From positions 2,108,001 through 2,172,000 of the forward strand of contig CP103035.1 in the NCBI GenBank assembly GCA_024752435.1: a stretch of DNA of 64,000 bases. Reading direction: 5' to 3'. Shown here one piece after another: positions 23,841 to 35,500 of this stretch. The notes beneath the pieces were generated by a model. The model made no database searches. It saw nothing but the letters and a program-made list of their open reading frames with translations, and had not been told where the DNA came from. The DNA is from Allantophomopsis cytisporea. Taxonomy: Eukaryota; Ascomycota; Leotiomycetes; Phacidiales; Phacidiaceae. Position numbers and translations under genes: made by a program. Within the stretch, counting starts at the first letter, position 1. The number at the start of each line of letters is the position of its first letter.

Positions 23841-24496
23841 CTTATATATGATATTCTACGCATGAGGACGAACACCTGTGATATCTTAGCCATCGACTCC
23901 AAGGTGAATTATTCCCATCCCATCAGTATTGATACCGATATATAATTTACTGTTGTAATTAACTTTGGTGTGAGTTGATTTGCCATCATAAAGAAATCAA
24001 AAGACAACGAACTAGAAGTGAGGGTTATTGCAGAGAGAAGAAAGACAACGAGCTTGAAGTGAGGGCTTTCAAAATATGGGAGAGGTAAACGAACTTGAAT
24101 TGAGGGCCATCGGAAAAGTGAAGAGGGACAACAAGTCATTGCAGAGGGGAAGAGAGAAGACCAAGCGTCTCCTCTTGGACATTCTCATCACTAGATTTGT
24201 ACACCCATCAATATTCTGATGCAACATTCGACATAGTATTACATGTCAAAAACTTCTTTTGAGGGTCATCTCGTTGATCAATGTGGGTCATGGGTCAACT
24301 TAGACTCATTAATGAAGGTCGACTTTGCTCCACTCGAGTCGTTTGAATTGACTCTTTTCATTCAAAGGGACTTCATTCATTGACCCTCAAAGAACTGATG
24401 AATATAAAACCCGCTCTTCGAACACATTACAATCATGTTCCCATCAATACATTATCCTCCATCAATTCACAACCTCTATCAATTTACACATGCGTA
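23841..24496. promoter_or_regulatory. Shared upstream region with CCCTCAA and GGGTCAA motifs
   Basis: This region separates the patatin gene (minus) from the small coiled-coil gene (plus). It contains TTGAGGGTC at about 24259, GGGTCAAC at 24292-24299 and TTGACCCTCAAAG at 24380-24392, the last about 105 bases before ATG 24497. The same motifs recur upstream of other small genes in the window. Binding factor unknown. Confidence 0.4.
24001..24106. repeat. Three degenerate copies of a 41-base direct repeat
   Basis: AAGACAACGA occurs at 24001 and 24042. The following GAACTAGAAGTGAGGG-like element recurs at 24009, 24050 and 24091. Period 41 bases, with substitutions between copies. Confidence 0.6.
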
Positions 24497-24918
24497 ATGG
24501 CTTCTGTAAGTCGATAACAAAGCCTACAGTTAACACACTGACAGTGTTGTAGGAAGCACCAGGTTCTGCTAATTCCGATGATGTCACAACACCTACCGCT
24601 GAATACAACGTTGCTGTAGCATACGACTGGCAGCAACGCGCGAGAGAAGCTGAGGCGGTCCTTGACATCGAAAGAAGAAAAAGCGAGCGTGCAAAGCGAA
24701 TGACGATTCGGCTACAGAATCAGCTAACTGATCACGCACGAGCCAGTTGGTGTCACCAAGGCGATCAAGCTCGGGCCAAGCAGCAGATTGCTCTTTTAAC
24801 AAGCACCAACTACACTTTACAGATGGAGGTTCAAAGGCTGCAATGTGTGGTGGATACTTTAGAGGGTGTGGTTCAAATGCTCCATAATCATAAATGCGAA
24901 AGGGTGTTCTCGGCATGA
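24497..24918 (+). CDS. Small coiled-coil protein with 9-base first exon
   Basis: ATG GCT TCT (24497-24505) is followed by a 47-base intron (24506-24552, GTAAGT...TTGTAG), then exon 2 at 24553-24918. The product is 124 aa: a short Ser/Thr-rich start, a basic stretch with IERRKSERAKRM, and a C-terminal heptad-like coiled coil (QIALLTSTNYTLQMEVQRLQ). The start is supported by clean splicing in phase and the surrounding ATG context. The antisense ORFs over this region are shadows. No family is recognised. It resembles in style the other small coiled-coil genes between 49 and 53 kb. TATA-like ATATAAAAC lies at 24402. Confidence 0.65.
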
Positions 24919-25890
24919 GGACAATGTGTAGAACAGAGCAAGCATATAGCGCGGACGGCGGAGTGATCATCGCGATGCTCATCATATTTAGGTGTTGCAC
25001 AAACAAATTGGTTTCTCTCCCTGCGTCCCGAGACGCCCCCTGTAACGAGACGAATCTATAGTTTTGGAATCATAACTTTTTTTCTTTATTAGCCTACTAA
25101 GTCCTTATTGATATGTTACTTTCTTTAATTATCTCTCCCTAAGGAGACCACTTAACAATAAAGAAAAAACTGTAGTCAATCGTGCTGTCGATCGATTTAA
25201 TCACGCTACCGATTACCGCTTTGGATGTCCCCCCTGTATAATCGCAAGTATAAAAGTGCTTTCAAAATTCGGAGCACTTTAGGATAGGTCCTATAACGAA
25301 GACACATAACTCCAAATTTTGAAGACGCTTAGAGAGGGATAAATTGCATTCCGGGAGTTACGCCGATGTGAGAAGGGGGTTCCGCGCCTGGAATATGGAG
25401 GCTTCTGCGGGTCTGCTGGATCGAATTTGTGATGGTATACTGCTTCTTCGATGGAAGGGGCAACGAAAGTGGATATTACCCGTACGGTGAGACTTGCGTA
25501 GATTAGGATCTTGTGTTTCGGATATATAGATGTTTCCTGTCGAACAGAGGGTATGAATGATACTCTGTAAGTTAAATGAATGTTGATGTGGAGAAAAGAT
25601 GAGGAGCTGAGAAACGAGCGTAATGGCAAAGTAGTGCGGGGCAAGGCGGCCATCTGTAGAGACGGATAATTAGCCGCCGGGAATTTGGGTGCTCTGAGTG
25701 CCAAATTCATTCGTTGCCTGTGCGTGTCACGCTGAGATGCACGAGGATCTGATTCGTGGAGGTTCTTGATAGATAGGAGGGATAGCATGTTTCTCGAACC
25801 TTCTATAGGCACGTGCCCGCTGCTACGCCGTTGCCAATCCACTCCTGCCTGTCACCCGTCTCCTTCACAACACCATCATCACAGGACAAT
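24919..25890. other. No supported gene
   Basis: Contains an AT-rich stretch (25070-25200) and ORFs without recognisable families, including a 183-codon minus ORF at 25291-25842 of low coding quality. It abuts the transposase relic, so part may be transposon sequence. Confidence 0.35.
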
Positions 25891-26070
25891 ATGGACAGAG
25901 CCAGTCAGATACTGGCGCAAGGCGTGCCTCCTGGCGTGCCTAAATCATACCGTGTTCTTGCAGATCATCATGGCAATGTTCCCCACTCTACACTCCATCA
26001 TCGTGCTCGCGGACGACCCTCGATGAAAGAGAAGGCCCAAGGCCAACAGTACTTACCAAATGGCGGCTGA
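25891..26070 (+). mobile_element. pogo/Fot1-type transposase N-terminal relic
   Basis: The ORF starting MDRASQILAQGVPPGVPKSY, followed by a RVLADHHGNVPHSTLHHRARGRPS pattern and KAQGQQYL, matches the helix-turn-helix start of Tc1/mariner-superfamily pogo/Fot1 transposases (A..Y.VP.STL..R..G). It ends at TGA after 59 codons, where the family would continue into a CENP-B-like domain and a DDE domain. Neither is visible, and terminal inverted repeats were not identified. It is a dead 5' fragment. Confidence 0.6.
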
Positions 26071-26324
26071 GTTTTGGTGCAGGGACCAGCTTGGCGTCCT
26101 TGGCCCATGATGCTTGATCAATCCGACATGGAGGTAAATGCTCCGTAGGCGCGCCCCACGATAGCCCCACAAATACCCTTATCAGGTGCAAAGACCGCTC
26201 TCATGCCCCATCATAGAAGAGACGGATCCTTAGTTACGCTCCACTCGAGACCTAATTTGCAAGAAGTCCGGAGATACTTTCCCTGCGTTCAAGTTCAACG
26301 TCGCACTCATACACGACCTCGCAG

Positions 26325-26484
26325 AGTGCACCCTCATAGAACACACCCTCCTAGAACACACCCTCACAGAACACACCCTCACAGAACACACCCTCACAGA
26401 ACACACCCTCACAGAACACACCCTCACAGAACACACCCTCACAGAACACACCCTCACAGAACACACCCTCATAGAACACACCCC
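26325..26484. repeat. 15-base tandem minisatellite, about 10-11 copies
   Basis: The unit ACACACCCTCACAGA is repeated nearly perfectly, with CTCATAG and CTCCTAG variants at the edges. The 15-base period keeps both strands open: plus reads RTHPH repeats, minus reads VCSVR repeats. These ORFs are by-products of the repeat. It lies about 150 bases 5' of the CSC1-type gene start. Confidence 0.9.
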
Positions 26485-26636
26485 TTATGAATGTGCACTC
26501 AAAAACATACCCTCACAGAATACATCATTGAGATGTATATGCCGGTATTTATATTTCTGACCTGTCTTGTGATAAGCACTCAAACTCTCCTACACATCTG
26601 TAATCCAAAGTGCATCATCTCTTGTAGGATCACAAG

Positions 26637-29143
26637 ATGTCAAGTGCTGCAAGTCAGGCCCAGAAAGCTCGAGGAGAATCACTCACAACATTAATCGCGT
26701 CTCTGTCCACAGCTGCCATTGTGAATGGCTTACAAATACTGATCTTCGTGATCATGCGTGGATCTCTTTCTAGCACCCAGTAAGTTGTCAGGCCCTCAAA
26801 AGAAAAATAAAGTATTGATTCCAGTGTACAATGGTCACGATTTATCAAAGAACTTCAAAGTCTGAGACTAGTGGACATTATTCGGATGATAGTTTACCCG
26901 ATCGCCGAACCACGGATCCAAACCGATGAAGAACTAGACCAGTATCTATTCGAACGCTATCTTCATTGCATAGCCAGGATTTACCTGCCACTGGCTGTAC
27001 TCGTGCCTTCCATCTTATTGCCTTTGAATTACCTCAATAACGAAGGCTCCAAACTCGGCGTATATGGCCTAGATAAATTCACCTTTGCTAACGTGGGAAC
27101 TTCACACAACAATCGGTACTGGGCACACCTGACTCTTGGAGTTGTCTTGGTTTTGTTCGTATGTTCTATCATCAAGTCCGAGTTGAATTATTATCATAAA
27201 CATGTCCGCTCCTCAAGATTACTCCAGTCACGAGTTGTCGGTGATTCCACACTAATTTTAGTTGTCAATTCGAAAGAGCAAGTCAGCCAAGAGACCATTC
27301 GGCATCGTCTAGGCAATCTTTTTGGTGGAGTCCGAAAGATTACTTATCATCATAATCTTGAAGATCTCGCGGATAAAGTGAAGCAGAGAGATAAGCTTGT
27401 CGCTAGACTTGAACAATCGGAGGCGTCTTTGATCAAGAGAGCCATCCAATCTACAAAGGCGACCTCCAGTAAGGCTTCTGGGACGGGGCGTTCTCCTAGT
27501 CTTTCTACAACATTTCTTCTGGAGGGAAATTGTTCTTCCATACGTCTACCAAGAACAATATCTCCGTGGTTTCCTCCAATTCCGTGTATCGGTACCAAGG
27601 TGGATGCAATTAAACATTACCGTAACGAAATCGTCCGATACAACGCTGAGATCGAGCATGATCGAGTGATCGCTTGCAGCACGTCTCGGACCAACACCAT
27701 GTTCATTCAATTCAATGGGGAAATGGACAATTATTTGGATGTTCTTCGAGCTCAGAAGTGTGTGCCATCTAGCTGGACAGTCAAACCTCTCAGTTCACTT
27801 GACGATATAATCTGGGGAAATGTCGGGAAAGGCTGGTCAGAGCTATGCCTCAGAAGTAGTCTTGTCTATATTTTCATCGTGGCCTTCATCTCCGCTTTCG
27901 CTTTTCCTGTAATGCTGACGGGATTTGTTTCACAGATTGTATATCTTGCAAGGACTATCTCGTGGCTAGCATTCATTGAAAAGTTACCAACATGGGTAAT
28001 GTCAACCATCCAAGGGTCTCTGCCTTCATTGCTTCTTGCACTTCTATTGTCATGTACACCCTGGGTACTTCGCATCATCGTACAACAACAAGGTTTGCAT
28101 TCATACCATGAGGTTGAAAGATCGGTGCAGCGCCTCTACTTTTCCTTTCTCTTTATTCAAATCGTTCTGTTTGCAACTCTCTCGGCTGTAATTTCAACTA
28201 TATGGGAGGACCTACTTGAAGGGAGCTTCTCAGTCACGACTATTCTGGCCTCAAACTTACCGAAAGCTAGCAACTACTTCTTTTCTTACATCATAGTGCA
28301 TAGTCTGACGGCTAGCACTGGCGCACTAATTCAATTGGTGAGAATTCTTAACCGAGCCGTACTTTCCCCATTGTTGGACACAACTCCACGGCAGAAGTGG
28401 CTTAGGGAGAGAACCTCATCTGTACAGATTTGGGGCACATTTATACCAATATTTACAAATCTAGCATGTATCGGTAAGTGCATTCATGACTGATATTCTG
28501 CCTGGCCTGACAATCAATATGTACAGGTCTTGTTTATTCGATAGTTGCCCCATTGATCCTTACTTTTAGCGCTCTATCGTTTGGAGCATTATGGATAATC
28601 TACCGCTACAATTCACCGATTCTGTCCGAATTTGGCCTTGCATCGAAAGGGGTATTTTATCCTACGGCAATTCGTCAATTATTTACTGGCATATATTTTA
28701 TGGAGCTGTGTATGATTGGTTTATTCTGCCTTGTAAGAGACGATCAGAACAATATGGTTTGCCTTGCACAGGCAATCATCATGATGTTTGTTCTGGGATT
28801 CACAGTTATCTTTCATTACGCTACACATCATAAGTCGTTTTGGTCTTTGAACCTTTTTCATATGCGACAGGTTTCACAAAGACTGCAAGAACCACCTATC
28901 ATTGTTTCTGAGCATAGGGAAGATACTATTGAGGTCGATAACCTTGATCTGCGGGACCAGATTATGTTATGTCGGCCGCCCATAATTTGGATACCAAATG
29001 ACGAGTATGGTTTCGCAGACGTGGAGAAGTGTCTTACGAAAGATACCAGTGATTCTCTTCTCATTAGCAGTCAAGGTGCACACTTCAACTCTCGAGGTAG
29101 GCTGAGCATAAATTCTGGACCACCTGATGGACGAGGCCAGTAA
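26637..29143 (+). CDS. CSC1/OSCA-type (DUF221) cation channel
   Basis: Exons 26637-26779, 26825-28473 and 28527-29143 encode 802 aa with phases that fit. Exon 1 supplies the first membrane helix (AAIVNGLQILIFVIM) after a short Ser/Ala-rich N-terminus. The extracellular and second helix region follows, then a long cytosolic loop (about 200-380) with a Ser/Thr-rich insert. Next comes the multi-helix core, with VAFISAFAFPVMLTGF and the hallmark ACIGLVYSIVAPLIL, then YRYN and FYPTAIRQLFTGIYFMEL. These are the conserved elements of the CSC1/OSCA/TMEM63 family of osmosensitive, mechanically gated calcium-permeable channels. Membrane topology about 10-11 helices. It is complete with no disruptions seen. 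Confidence 0.9.
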
Positions 29144-29750
29144 TCGTTTGTCATTTCTGCGTAATTTCGGCGACTTGTTTTAAAGCATCATTAGATAGGT
29201 ATTAACGTACAAGACCTTTATTGTCACAATCAATTGTGAGACAACATTTTTCATCAATAGCCTCATTGAAATATCCATAATACTATTAGGCACGAGTCAG
29301 CAGACTTTCGAAGACTAATAATGTTGTTTCGAGTAATTATAATGCTCTTCGCGTACGGGAGAATCGGAAAGCGGGGCCGTCAACACGGCGAGCTAAGATA
29401 CGTTTGATTGTTGTGTTGAGAAGTCAACGGCTTGCAACAGGGATGATCCTGTGAACATTTTCTCTAGTCTCAGCAGATAACAGACCTGAATGGCAATGAC
29501 TTCGCCTTGCCATAGATGATTCAAGTAATCCAACGCCCTTCACGAATAATATATAAATGTCCCTCATAAAGATTGGGTGGGAAACCATCACTTTTCAACT
29601 TGCACTCCTTATATATTCTTCCCACATTCACTTAGTAGCCACCCTTTGGATTACAGATAAATCACCATTACAGATCACCTCGCTGTCATTCTTCATTTAC
29701 CACCAGACGAAATACCCGAATTTCTCGAAGTGTTTTCAATCGTCGAAGTC
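29144..29750. other. Intergenic between CSC1-type gene and orphan gene
   Basis: AT-rich; a TATATATAAATG-like sequence is near 29548. No gene or repeat seen. Confidence 0.4.
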
Positions 29751-29751
29751 A

Positions 29752-30244
29752 TGGAACCAACGAGATCTGTCTATAACAAACATAGCTTCGGCATTGATTG
29801 GCACGTCTGGGTCAAGCACGACAAAAATCCCTCTCATGCAGAAATTCAGACTTCCGACTACGATGTAAAAGCTCTCTCGATATGCTTTGATTTGTGGCTC
29901 AACATGCTTAACAAAGAATACCCCTTCAGAGTGTGGCGTTTTACGCACACATATTTGGCGACCAAGAGAGGTGATCAGCGATACTGCTTTATTGATTTTG
30001 ATGGACTTGAGATTAAGACGGATGCGAGTGAGTGGAAAGCGGGTATCGTTATATACAAAGAGAAACGATGTCCATGTTCTCATTATATACACTCAAGATC
30101 GGGAAGACACTTTTTCACTTGGGATCTCGGGAGTATATCCGAGGCAGACGCGAAGGACCAAAGAAAGGTAAGATAGATTATCAGTTGCGGTTGAGAAGAC
30201 TTCTGATGTTCTCAATATAGCTCTACGATCTTGGGAATATTTAG
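29752..30244 (+). CDS. Orphan small protein, two exons
   Basis: Exon 1 is 29752-30167 and exon 2 is 30221-30244 (ending LYDLGNI, TAG); the 53-base intron has GTAAGA...ATATAG. The 146 aa start MEPTRSVYNKHSFGIDWHVW. The protein has several Trp and mixed charge and no signal peptide. The start at 29752 is preferred over a GTG-type opening upstream at 29730. No family recognised. Confidence 0.45.
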
Positions 30245-32528
30245 GATGGAAAAGATTCATTGAAAATCCACGATTGGAGGAATTCATGGTATCTAGTATC
30301 TGTCTCCAGCGAACTATTCATTTGATTTTACTAGGTAGTTATCAATACTTAGAAACGTAAATTATACGTCTGCCTCTTAGAATTAAGATGTTTTTCTCAG
30401 ATATCACGTATTTGAGTATAAACTGCGTAGTAGTTGCAATATAGCAGAGTGGGACTGGTTATGTTGTTTCAGTCACTAATTTGAGGATCCACGTATACCT
30501 CTACTCTGTGGTAAGTTTATGTGATCAGTAGTATATCGATATAGGACTTAGAAACATCTAGGTTCTATTACTTATTCAGCATGGAAGGTGTTATCTTCTC
30601 ACCTTTCCATCGTTATCCAAGGACAGCCAGCATCTTTCGCTGTCTGCCTACACCTTTGTTACTTACATACCTAGACCACCTTCCTCCTTGCTAGATGATT
30701 TGGTCCTGTCGCCTGACACTCAACACACAACACTCTTTGAATCGAATACGTCACGATGGCGAGCCTGTATCCACTTTGTTGATAGTTTCGCACACGAAAG
30801 CAGTGCTAGGTATATTCCACTTTACTACTTAGGACGTCTATGAGGGGTAAATATGCTATGTGGATCAAGGTAAATTTGTACTGCATGGCTCTCAAAATGG
30901 TAACATCTAATATATCGAACCTGGCATGGAAGAGCTCTGAATGTTGCGAAGTCTCTGTGGCTGGCGCATGATGAACCACATAATACGATACATAGCCTCT
31001 TACTTGAATTATTTTTCTTCAAAGGTCTCACAATCTGCAACAATGTCCCCTTCACGAATGATATAATTCACCTGATATGACTGAGCTTGAGTATCAACGT
31101 TACGTTTCTTCACTATCGCAGCGACTATTCACCTTATCTATGTGCGTATGTGTTCAACAGCTAGTATTGATCCCTCTGTTTGATGCTGTTGCCTAGTCTC
31201 GACACTATACCTTCTCTGCACCGCTAATATTAACCTTAAATACGCTTTGATCAAGGCAAGGGTATTATCAGTAGGCACGTGCTATCATCAATGAACGACA
31301 CCAGTCAGTAGCTTACGAAGTTTATCAAGATCATCAACAACTTCTTTATTAACAAAAATACGACCAAAAGATGTTCCTGACTACCTAAAATCGCATGTAT
31401 CCAGCTAACTCGGGGTAAACTTGCTCGTATGACCTTGCGCGATATCTTTAAGCCTGATGATCATACAGAAATACACAGCCGATAAGATCAACCAGAGCTT
31501 ATTCATGACAAAGTCAAAGACTCATACGGCCCCTTAATTCTATGTACAACTCTGCATGTGATTGCTGGAGATGTTTGCCTGTACTTGTTTGGACTCACTT
31601 GTAGATGTCACATGCAACTTTCGCAAACCAGCAGCGAGTACAGAATATAACGTACGAAAACGGAGTAGTAATAATTAACTCGGTCTCAGCTGATTAGACG
31701 TACCCATCGCGCGATTTTGCACGAATGGTACACATGTGTTTACTTGCCTGTCATAGAGGAAACCCTTTGCTATAGATAAAGTTAGAATAAGCATGTAAGA
31801 CAGTTAAAAGTCAACATTACTTTCGGGTTCGTTCCATTACCGAACTAACAAAATCTCGGAGACTGCGATGATACTTGCTTGCGTGAGATTCACATACAAA
31901 TTGAAAATCTTGTTAATTATTTCCTCCGTTGTCTCTGATTAATCGTCGAGTTTCAGTACTGCTTGCATGAAAGGCACATGAAAACAGGTATTGCGAGGAC
32001 GCTCGCAAAGCCAAAGGTAAAAAAAAGTTCCGACTTTTCCTTATATACAAGTGTGGCTAAAAGTTGATAGGATATAAGATATGATGCTTACGAGGATAGT
32101 AAGGCTCGAAGCAATGTAGTGATCACATACATCATAATTGCCAATAATAGAGCAATTTTCGATGCATTCTCACAATGCTGCCTGCTATACATTATTTTGC
32201 TTAAAATTATCTTGCTGAACACATTTTCCCAGCCTATATTGAAGAACTGCGAGCAGATGAAAGCACTGAGTGCAATTTTTCTCTGTTGATGGTCGGGTCA
32301 CTTATAGTTTACACTGGCAATCGTCAACGAATACCCATCGACCGAATCGTAAACACAAAGATTACATAAATACACATATGTAGAAGCTTTTGAATTTCTG
32401 GAGAATGTAATAAAAGAGAGAAAAGGAACCCATTCGGAGGATAAACGAAAAATTCGCTGCCATCGCCAAAATCCAATCCATTGAAGAACAAATAAGAAAG
32501 GAATCATCAATCGTTATAATCTTCAAGA
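30245..32528. other. Gene-free stretch of 2.3 kb
   Basis: No ORF above 80 codons with a coding look, no repeat family and no RNA gene recognised. Sequence is AT-rich with stops in all frames. The last few hundred bases are presumably the promoter of the DUF6606/DUF3638 gene. Confidence 0.5.
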
Positions 32529-35500
32529 ATGGAGAACGATCAGGATACCTTCGATTTTATTGTCAATCATTTATTTCTACCACCAAAGCTTCCTGACGGA
32601 GAAGATGAAAATGTCATTCATAAAGAAATGTGTTTGCTACGTCTCATTCAAGATATTGCAAGCTAATACTCTTCTCAACTCTCCTCTGAATCTATTGCCA
32701 AATGGCAACCGATACTTTCTATGCTTCGAATTTGGGGAAATATTAACGCATCTAGGGATGTTGATAAGGAGGTATTGTCTATGTCGCTAAAGAATCTTGA
32801 GCCAGACGGTATATCTTGATCGCTGGAAATTCTACGTATACTAATTCCTAACCAGCACTCATTGTACTCTACATCAGAGCACAGAACGCCGGAGTCATTA
32901 TCCGCAGGGTCAGTGATTCTGCAATTACATTTGACGCTTTTGAGGCATCTGCTTCAAATGCTGCTATCATGGCCGCCAAAGGACGACTGATTCGTACATT
33001 CCCGGGATTATCTGTCAGCATTTCTGTCGCCAAGCTTCAAGAAAGCAATCTTTGCGATTACATCGTTGAACTCTTACAGCAGATGGCATCAGAGAAGATA
33101 CCTGAATGCGTACCAAAAACACGTAAAGCCCAATCAGAAGTCCTTGAGGAACGCGACACCATTCATCCCGGATTTGTCACCGAGCATTTCATAGCTATCC
33201 TTGAGGCTCTCGGAAAGGTTGCCCCTCTTACTACATTCTGCAAACACTCTCGAGACGACGTTCTATGGCACAATAGTCGGATTCCGTGGAGAAGATCACC
33301 CTTCTGGCTTGTGCTGAAAGTTTTACTCCAACAAGCTCTTAGAAAAGCTTTTCCTGAGGACATCAAACATACCCAGTATAAAAACTTCATCCTATTCCTT
33401 GTTTCTAGGGTGACGGATGATGCAACGAAGAGAGAAAGTGCTCCAGAAATACTTTCTATAATAATGGCAAAGGTCGGTCGTCGTTCATACAAACTGGGCA
33501 TACAAACCAAGGACTTTGTCTCAAGAACTGCGATGAATGCGGTGAGAGCAACACAGGCTTTTTTGCAAGAAACTTGGGATAATATTCGTCTTGAAGAGAT
33601 TACGCCTTTGCCAAATTTGGTACCACCTACCACTGATATAACTGCTCTGTCCCTACTCAACAGCCGAGGACACTTGCAGAGAATAATGTCACGATGCGCC
33701 GAAAAACATGATCTGTCATCTTTTCAGCCAAATAGTACGCCACGCATGCGTCTTGATAGGAACAGATTGCCTAACCTCTCGACCGCCCGGGATCCTCTGG
33801 ACCGTTTCATGATGCTGACCGATCTTGAAGAGTAGGTCGAACAGCATCTTTCTTCCTGGTTAGAAGCTCCTAAAACAGACCACGACTGTACCGCTCTAGC
33901 TTCTGTCATTAAATCGTACCTTCAGCAGACCAAGGATGAGTACTATGATTCGCCACAAGCAAATTCGCTCGCAATTCTTACAATGGCCGAATTATGGATC
34001 GCTCTTGACAAAATTTGCGTCAGTCTTTATCCATTACTGGGTGCTTTTAAGCCGGAGATTCCCTCCACTCTCTTCGAACCACTGTTACTACCAAGGGTTG
34101 GTCAGATGCAGAGGTTGTAGGACGTAGAACAATATATTGGACTTCGTGATAGGGAATCCGCACCCAAAAATCCAAATATATTTGCACATTCCCACTCAAG
34201 ATCGTTCGCGGTACAATACTTCAGTATCTCAGAGAGACATCAGATTCTGAAGACCAAAATTGAAGATGATGCTCGAAAAAGGCGATCAAACAAGGAGGCG
34301 GAATAGCAGCAGAAGACCGATAAACACCGTTTATTGAATCAAGAATCTTCCTTGCTCTCTCACGAAGTAGCCTTAAATGGAGACGGTGACGAGGTTCATC
34401 CACGCTGTTGTCGCAGATGTAGCTTGCAGGAACAAGCCCAGAGAATTTCTATCAGTCCTGATGAATGGCCACTGCCAAACACGTCCTACGAAGCAAAGTC
34501 TGTGGTATTTGAATTAGACCCCCCCGAAGCTCTCATTGCATGGAGAGACACGACTTGGGCTCTTCTTCATGATCTTTGTCGGACGGATACCGTCCAAAGC
34601 CGGGATTGTGAGCTCCGGCTATTCAAATACGAAGCGCTAAGGACTTACGCTGTGAACAGAGGACAGCGAGTCACGCTTGGCTCTACCACCAAGTCATTTC
34701 TCCAATCGTATTACAAGGACTACAAGTTCCCTGTAAACAAAAAGACTATATGCGTTAACAATGGTCTTAACTTTAGAATGCTGGACAATCCAAATTCATT
34801 CTCTACTGTGTGGATTCAAGATTAGGCTTCATTGCCTAGCGTTTCGAGGCTATGCGCAACGAAGCTGCCTCATGGACGGTATTCGAATCTGCAGTACGCT
34901 GTCAACTCATATACACATATACAGAATGAAGTTCTTTCTCGACAGGCAGAATGCTCTCCTAAGCTCAAAATCTCAGAGTATATCGCTTTTGGCTCTTTAC
35001 GTGCAGGGGAACGCATACAGTGGATAAACATCTTGCGAGAACTTGGATCAGCCAACCTGTCATTTAACGAGTCTGCTGTCTCTACCTTGATCATACAATC
35101 CGCTCTCCAAGTAGGATCCCCTTCAAAAGATAACGTCAGAAGGATATCCCATCATGCGTTGCTAGGAGTTGACCTTTGCTCGAGACTCCTTGAAATGCTT
35201 GAGCGCATGCACCAAAAAATCGAGGCTAATTGGAAAGAACTACAAACAATGACGGTCTTCATTACACTTACATTGAGAGTGATTTCTTTGACTTTGCAGC
35301 CGTCCATCAAGAGCCGCGCTATAACTCTATTGCATATTGCTCGTCGAACTACTATCAAGTGGTGTCAAGAGTTAGATACAATACTGCATGCAAGCAGTAA
35401 TGAGGAAAGGAGTCAAAAAACGCGAATGATGATACTGAAATCGGCTACCCTATGCTGTATGACCTATGACGTTGATCAAGACCACTTGCTACTAGTTATG

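Noticed and set aside
24462..25006. Two antisense ORFs over the 24.5-24.9 kb gene
   Set aside because: The plus-strand model has a clean intron and heptad pattern; the antisense frames have no motif.
25291..25842. 183 aa minus-strand ORF
   Set aside because: No domain and weak coding look; it lies in transposon-associated sequence.
26325..26484. CRISPR array
   Set aside because: The repeat has no spacers (contiguous 15-base units) and the genome is eukaryotic.
26203..26490. 95 aa His/Thr/Pro-repeat protein on plus strand and Cys/Val-repeat protein on minus strand
   Set aside because: Both are forced by the 15-base minisatellite having a multiple-of-three period; no other support.
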